64,000 nt of DNA, taken from the NCBI GenBank assembly GCA_949358305.1, contig OX442315.1, positions 27,368,427-27,432,426 of the forward strand, given 5' to 3'. Positions 57,651 to 64,000 of the stretch are shown in pieces (the first letter of the stretch is position 1; each line of letters begins with the position of its first letter). This stretch comes from Strigamia acuminata (Eukaryota > Arthropoda > Chilopoda > Geophilomorpha > Linotaeniidae). A program made the position numbers and the translations under genes. The notes beneath the pieces were generated by a model. It was not told the origin of the DNA, ran no database searches, and worked only from the letters and a program-made list of their open reading frames with translations.

Positions 57651-60600
57651 CTTGGAGGCCGCGTGACTTGCATTTTCCAATCCCGTGAATGAGTGGCACA
57701 GCCTCGGTGAATGAATGTATCTCCGAGAAATGAGTAGGATGTACTCTGCGCCGCTGAATAAACTGCGCATTTTTCACAGAACTTCCCCTTTGACATTAAA
57801 TAAAGGAAGAAAAGAAAAAGAGAAAAAAAAAAGCTTTAAATCTTAAACGTTGCAGTGTCACTGACTCTGAATTAATTTTACAAGAATAAGTTGGGAGATA
57901 CGTGAAATTTAATATAAATAAGGAAAGAATTTTTATTTTTTTAAATATTTTTTTTTTCTAGGGTTGTAACCTTTACGGGTCATTGACAAGTTGGATTGTA
58001 ATTTATAATAAAAAGAGAAATAAGTTTTTTATGGGTTAATTTTTTTTATTCCTTTCTTTTATGATGGATCGTATTAAAGGACCTTCGCTGAAAATTAAAG
58101 TGTCAAACACAATTGAAAAGTGTCCACCTTTAATATGCATTTAATCGTATGACAAAAAGAATCACGTGACGAGGGTTTGAAACCCATAAAGTGAAAAGTA
58201 TAAGTCATAAAAAGAAATAAGAAAAGGGCACATTAACACCTTCATGTTTAAAATAGCCAATCGGATTGGCGATTTGTAATTGTTGAGCTATAAATGTGGT
58301 CAGTGGCCAGCTGGAACTCACCACAGCTGGTTCGGAGTGTGTTCGAGGAAAAAGAACAGGACACACGCAATTATAGCGGAAGATCTCTATTCGCTGCGTA
58401 TAAAACTATGGAAAATGAAATAAAGCGAGAAAATGTCAACGCTGGCGTGCAAATTGAAAACAATCGTCTTTTTTGTTTTTGTTTTACGCTGTTTGTTGAA
58501 ACGAATTTAAACATTTTAAATTTTTAATTATAAAAAAACGAGAATTGGAAATGAATTAATGCTATTTTTGAAATAAGTTGGAGGTGTTAATTTGATGGCT
58601 TCACTCCAGATCCGAACACAACCGTCCCGTTGTGCTTCTTTTCTGAACAAATTTGGGCATTATGTACACTGACCAGCTGAATCGTGTGTTGAAAGAGTGA
58701 ACGTTTACACGATAGGATTTCTTACAAGCTAACTCTTGGAAATGTGGAATTTTTCTCTTATCTTTCTATTCAAATTATATGTATATTTTGATTTATAAAC
58801 ATGCGAGAGGTCGTTCACATGAAACAACATAAACTCCTCACAATTTTGATTTTGAGGAAAAATTAAAAAAAATAAAAATAAATAAATAAATAAATAGATT
58901 TTTTTTTATTTTTATTTTTGGTTTCCAATTTAATTTTTTTTTTGTTTTATCATGTTAAAAAATTGCTTTGATCTTTTGGTAAAAGGCCATAACATATAAT
59001 GGGTGGCGGTACGCTTTGCAGTCGATAGCAATGTGAGTGAAATGGCAGTGATATGGAAAAGAGATGTTATAACATTGAGTAACATTTATTACGTTTTGAT
59101 AATTCAAAAGCCGAAAGATGATTTCTCTATAGATCTTGAAGGAAAACCCATTTTGTGGCAAGCACTTGAGATTGGTCAATAGTTATCCCATTACTTTGTA
59201 GAACGCAGGGGGATGTTTTACGTCCGTGAGGATCTGTTTTGGCATTCAAGCTGCACTGAATGTAGAAAAGAAATGGTGGTTTTGTGGTGACTAGTTTGTA
59301 TTTGTTATTCAAGTCCCAAGCTCTTTTTTTGTACTTTGCCCGAATTGGACAAGTTGCTCACAGATTTTCAATGCCTGCCTCGCCATTAAACTCTTTTTAA
59401 AATTCATTTCTTAAAGTATATATATAAAATAATTTTTATTCCGAATTGAAGGTCGTTTAACGGTGTGTTTGGCACCGGATAATAAAGTGTCTGCGGTGTG
59501 GACCTCGAGTCTTCGTCACTGTGAATGAGGCGTCGGTGGCGAGCTCAAGCGTCCTGTCTTTATGACGCTTAAAACAACTTTGCATTGAAATGTCAAGTGG
59601 CAAAAACTTTTTATTACTCCAACATAGCTTTAACATGCAGGTGGCATTCACATAACAACTCACTTCTTATTGGACCCGTGGCTCTTTAGTTGAACAGTAT
59701 TTTTCCTTTACTTTTTTTTTATAGTGATAACAAAAAAACCGTACCAAAAAAGGTGTGATAAAATTATCCACAAGTGTAAACGTGGTTCCTGCCCACCGCT
59801 TTTTATTCACGGAATTTTGTTACGTTTTTTTTTTTTTTTTCTAATTTTTTTACTTTCCTCGTTCTAAACTTGGCGCTTTAATTGCGTAATTTATTTCACA
59901 GTTAGTAATTTAAAAGAAAAAATTAATTGTGCAAGTCATTTCTAGTGCAGATGCAGTTGCTAAGTCAAAATACTAATCCATCGTAGTTTTACCTTAAAGA
60001 TAAAAGACTCGAGGTTGGTGGCCCCTTGGCAAAATTCCAAGTTAAAGTGAACCCCTTACCGTATGATTCAGTCAGCCTGGTGTCCCTTGGTACTTGTGGT
60101 TTTTTTTTTTTAGCTGGTGTAATTTATGCAAATTTTTTATTGGTCATTTGATAATGGAACCTACTTTTCACAGGAATCAAATTTTATGACTATTTTTTTT
60201 TTTTTTTTTATTATTATTTTATTTTATTTATTTAACTCGGGCAAATATAAAGGTGGTCAAAATACGTTTACTTTTTAATTTCGCGACTTAGCTGACTGGT
60301 ACCAAGGTGATGAATAATAATGATAACTGAGTTTTTATTATTTATCTGATATTGGCATCACGCTAGTTATTTTTGAGGAAATAATGCAGACTATGAAACA
60401 ATACGTTGTGAATCATGAAACATGTTGATATGTTATTTGAAGATAAATTACGGTGAGTATAAAATAGAATTGTTTGGGAATTTACCAGTAATGTTAAAAG
60501 TTGGATTACACCTATACCTACGCATCCACAGGAGGTACGAAAACATTTCAGAAAAATGTTTAATGCATAAGTGGTTAAGTGACGGAGACACGAGTAAAAA

Positions 60601-61365
60601 ATTAGTCCAAAAAAATATTTTCCGTTGATAAGGGACGTGAACACAGATTTTAAATGTCAAGGGAGTACTGACTACTACAAAGGTTAAGAACCAAGGTAAT
60701 AGAGGTATTTAGAAACTGTTTTACACTTCCCTATGCAAATAGAAATTTTGCGGTATAATTTCGCTGTCTGAAATTACCCAGTGTTTTTCCATAAACCAAA
60801 CTACAATCACTCACAATTCAGGTTCAGTGAAGCAAGCTGAAAAATCGGGACTGCCGAGATTGGGCTCAGGCCCCAGTGGTATAATTTTCTCTCTCCTCAT
60901 TCACCCTCACCGGCGGCCAAAAGGATTTTTCAGCATTGGAAGTTCTTTACCCCGGATTAGTATTGATATGCAAACAAACTAACAAGCTCAGCCCTGCCTG
61001 GTGTACAAATGAAACATAGAATTAGAAAAGAAAACATTTTTACAGCATGGTCGCGCCTCAGTAATTTGTACCGGCTTCCACCCTTCTTGTTGGCCGTGTG
61101 AATGATTACCGAAGTCTTCATTTAAGGTAAAAAAAAAACAAAGAAAGAAAGAAAGAAAGAAAAAGTCGTCTGCTGTTATTCTACTTAGATGATTTTAAAA
61201 TATCTGGTCTATTTGTTATGTTCAAGAAACTCTGAAGCTGCCCACTTTGTCAGGCAACTGCACAGGGCGCCAAAACTTAGGGCACAAAATCACCGTCTAG
61301 GACTGAAGGCCACAAAAGAAATCGATTTTAGTTTTCGTGCATTCAAAACAATGTACGACGGAGCG
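54911..61365. other. 6.5 kb without a recognisable gene
   Basis: AT-rich DNA with homopolymer T runs at 55613-55644 and 57620-57647. A purine-rich stretch runs 55345-55420 (gaaaggaggaggagaggaga). A TATA-like gctataaatg at 58287-58296 precedes a short frame at 58294. A locally GC-richer block lies at 56860-57060 and an (AAAG)n run at 61138-61164. None of the short frames has splice-supported continuation. It may be 5' flank or a long intron of a gene lying beyond the window, as seen for KCC. Confidence 0.45.
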
Positions 61366-61797
61366 TATACTTCCAGCACCTCTGCCGTTTTCAAGTCTCG
61401 GTTTTCCGAGATGATATCATAAGGTCCCAAGACGAGATCTCATACGAGACCAAGACGCGCTATCAGGCGGGTTTTTGAAAGGAACCAACATTTTGTAGGG
61501 TAAAAAAAAATTACAACGTGCTTTTACAGCACAAAGATACGTAAAGTGAACGTTAAAGGTCTTAGCCGTTAGGAGAAACGATAAAAAACGTACAAATCAT
61601 GTTACAACTTCTTAACGTGAATTGTACGTTTTATTATATCTCGTAATGATGAAATCTCGTTTTGCTGAGACCGAGATCCTGAGACTAAAAAAAAAACCGA
61701 GATCCTGAGACTAAAAACAACCGAGATCCTGAGACTAAAAAGAATCGAGATCTCTGAGACCGAGATTACGAGACAAGCGAGATCTGGAAGTAGTATA
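61366..61797. mobile_element. Non-autonomous transposon-like element with internal 25-bp repeats
   Basis: The ends tatacttccag (61366-61376) and ctggaagtagtata (61784-61797) are inverted and continue as an imperfect inverted repeat rich in GAGA/TCTC and GAGATC motifs. Inside, three direct copies of ccgagatcctgagactaaaa lie at 61671-61743. About 430 bp, with no transposase frame. No clear target-site duplication was found, so the family is open. Confidence 0.5.
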
Positions 61798-64000
61798 GAC
61801 GGGCGAGGATATATTTGGAGCCCTGCTTACAGTTCGTGCCTGGTATCTTGAAGCAAAATTCAAAGGAAAGAAAGCAACAATATTTTGATACCATTTCGTA
61901 AATTAGTTTTATTAATGAGTTTATTGTTGTCTATTTACTATTTACTATTTATTAGGCCTGATATTAGGGTTAACACTTATAAATAAGGAATGAATTGGGA
62001 AATTATTTGCGCAGAATGGGATGTGCAATGGCATCAAGATACCCGGCGCAAACTGTAGTACGTTTGGTTCAGTTGTTAAAAATACAAAGTTCAAAATAAT
62101 TTTTGAATATTCTGATTGAGATTATCTCAACCTATATAGCGAGTTACTTTTGAGTTTGCACCCTCGACTGGCAATGGCAAGCACTAGAAAAATGCCAATT
62201 CCTTTTCTTTTTTATTTCTAAATGAAGACTGACAGTGACACTGAGACGTTAAATTGGTAACAGCAGAAAAATTGCGAGTCTCGGCTTAACCACTCATCGG
62301 AAATTAAAATCCTTTCGCGGATAGTTTTGTTTTGAGTGAATGGCGAGAAGATATCTCGAAGAATTCACCTCGAAGCTGTCGCTAATAATTAGGTCCCTTT
62401 TCATAAAATCTCGTCTGGCAAATCGGCTTTTTACCTTACAATTTCGTACTACACAGCTTTTATTGGGCATGAAAACTAGATTAAAGTTATTTAGGTGCTT
62501 TCTAATAAGTTAGTGAAAGTTCAAGTTAGAAGTAGTATCACAAGACAATAGTGGAAGACGAGAGCTGGAACTTGTTTTGCTATCAAGTCCAGTTCCTGCT
62601 GAGCTTTATTGCTGACGATTACATTTATGGACAAACAGTGCAGTAGGGGTGAGTCAGCGATTTTTCTTTTGTCACCAATGACGGAAGTGATAAGCTATGA
62701 AGCCTGCGAATATGAGTGAAGCTGATGTCGCTTATGGAGCCTCTTAATGATTTTGTGCGCAGAGGACACTATTAAGTGATCCTCGCGCCGACTTTCTTGC
62801 CAAACTTGTTGATCCGCAATTAATCAGGCTTGATGACGGGGCAGTTCATCTGAGTTTGTGCTCAATCTTGTTGCCTCATTTTTCACTTGACTTGAAATTT
62901 GATTTTAATTTATTTTATTTATTGCAGTTTACACTCGAGGATAAATGAGAAATTAACGATCAAGTGCACTGAGTGGGCATCTCTTTTATTCTAGTTTAAA
63001 CACTAGCTGCATTTTAAAAGTCATTTAGACCAAACAGCATTTTTAAACAACATATTGCTTGACTGAGGATTTTTTCTATCTAACTTGAAAAATTGCGGTT
63101 GATTGTCCTGTTTTCAGTTGCAGTTTAAACATTTAAACAATACTTTATGTTTAATTGCATTTTTAAACACGCTTTTCGATTGCAGATTTACTCTTCCAAT
63201 CAAAGTTTCTAAGCTATTTTGTTATTTATCGAAAACTATAAAATTGTGACGTCATAAACGGTGTCAAGAAATGCAAGTGACTTAATTGAGTGCCATTATG
63301 GAGTGACAGTGACATATGTGAGTAGTAAGAGGATTATTTTTAAAAAAAAAGATTTATATGTACTTACCGACTGTTTAATATACATAACTTGGCAAACACC
63401 TGTGTTGCCCATGCAACATGACGAGATGAGACATAACAATGATGTGACTTTGGTCTCATTTTTAGCATGTAGTTTTTTATGTTGTCTTTTTTGCTAGAAT
63501 TTAATATTTTATAATTTAATTTAAAGTTTATTAATTATTTTTACAGGTTTAGTTTCCATCAACAAATAAGAAATACAAGTACCGCATTTTTGTCAGCAAA
63601 TACAATTTCGGTTTTTCGTTTGTTACATTTGTTTAATCTAACAACGAAGTCAGAACGGAAACAATACCGTACTTTTGCAAAAATATGGTATTCTTGGTGT
63701 CTCAGCCGCGGCTACAATTCGAGGGCGATTCTTAATCGGTAAAATATGGTAGTTAAAAAGTAAAAAAATTATTACTTTTATTGTACACAACTGCCTGTAC
63801 CAATTACTTTTAAATATCTGAATATTTAAAAGCTATTTTTGGCATTTCAAAGCCAAAAGGTGTTTTAATTTAATACTGTATTGTAAAATTGGTATAAAAA
63901 TTTATAGCATCAAATGCTGGTGGAACTGTGGGTTTTGTTTTTGGTACACGCAATTTTTAAAAGTTATTTTAATTATAGGTTTTTATTACGATAGTTTTTA
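61798..64000. other. Gene-free AT-rich sequence to the window end
   Basis: No exon, RNA gene or clear repeat array recognised. A 78-codon frame at 63261-63497 has no splice sites or family resemblance and is probably chance. Confidence 0.4.

Noticed and set aside
57561-57796. Frames with poly-Lys stretch on the minus strand
   Set aside because: Result of translating the 28-base T homopolymer at 57620-57647.

Overview
This window is nuclear DNA from an animal. The genes are split by GT-AG introns, most of them 45-150 bp, and the noncoding DNA is AT-rich with many homopolymers. The clearest proteins (a K-Cl cotransporter, SAMHD1, TRIP13, PSKH1, a riboflavin transporter, BLOC1S4, TBC1D31) are all metazoan families. 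The cotransporter reads most like those of arthropods, and the retention of AKAP14, SAMHD1 and PSKH1-type genes would fit a non-insect arthropod such as a crustacean, chelicerate or myriapod. That placement is an inference, not a proof. Exon chains below were built by hand; every chain quoted for a named gene keeps frame across all junctions from ATG to stop.

Layout. 1-7.9 kb is repeat-rich. It holds a single-exon LRR protein with an N-terminal BC-box-like motif (minus strand), a two-copy dispersed-type repeat, a partial Cys-rich gene, two tandem duplications, a minisatellite, and a small Tudor-like gene interrupted by a pogo-like MITE. 7.9-12.0 kb is TBC1D31 (19 exons). 13.0-37.8 kb is a KCC-type K-Cl cotransporter: at least three alternative first exons, all ending in phase 1, splice over up to 20 kb to 22 shared exons. 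The long first intron carries MITE-like palindromes, a compositionally odd A/C-rich block and a perfect RFX X-box. 41.5-54.9 kb is a compact cluster: PSKH1 (-), SAMHD1 (+), AKAP14 (-), TRIP13 (+), SLC52A riboflavin transporter (-), BLOC1S4 (+) and a SPIDR-like gene (+). These are arranged mostly as divergent pairs with short shared promoters. 54.9-64 kb shows no convincing coding exon; it has homopolymer tracts and one non-autonomous-transposon-like repeat.

How genes may work together. AKAP14 (axoneme) and TBC1D31 (centriolar satellite) are ciliary. TRIP13 and the SPIDR-like gene act on meiotic or repair chromosomes. The KCC gene has the most informative regulation: only isoform A starts with an RFxV SPAK/Fray docking motif, so promoter choice may set kinase sensitivity of chloride extrusion. 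The most novel-looking material is the Tudor-like and Cys-rich material at 3.4-7.6 kb.
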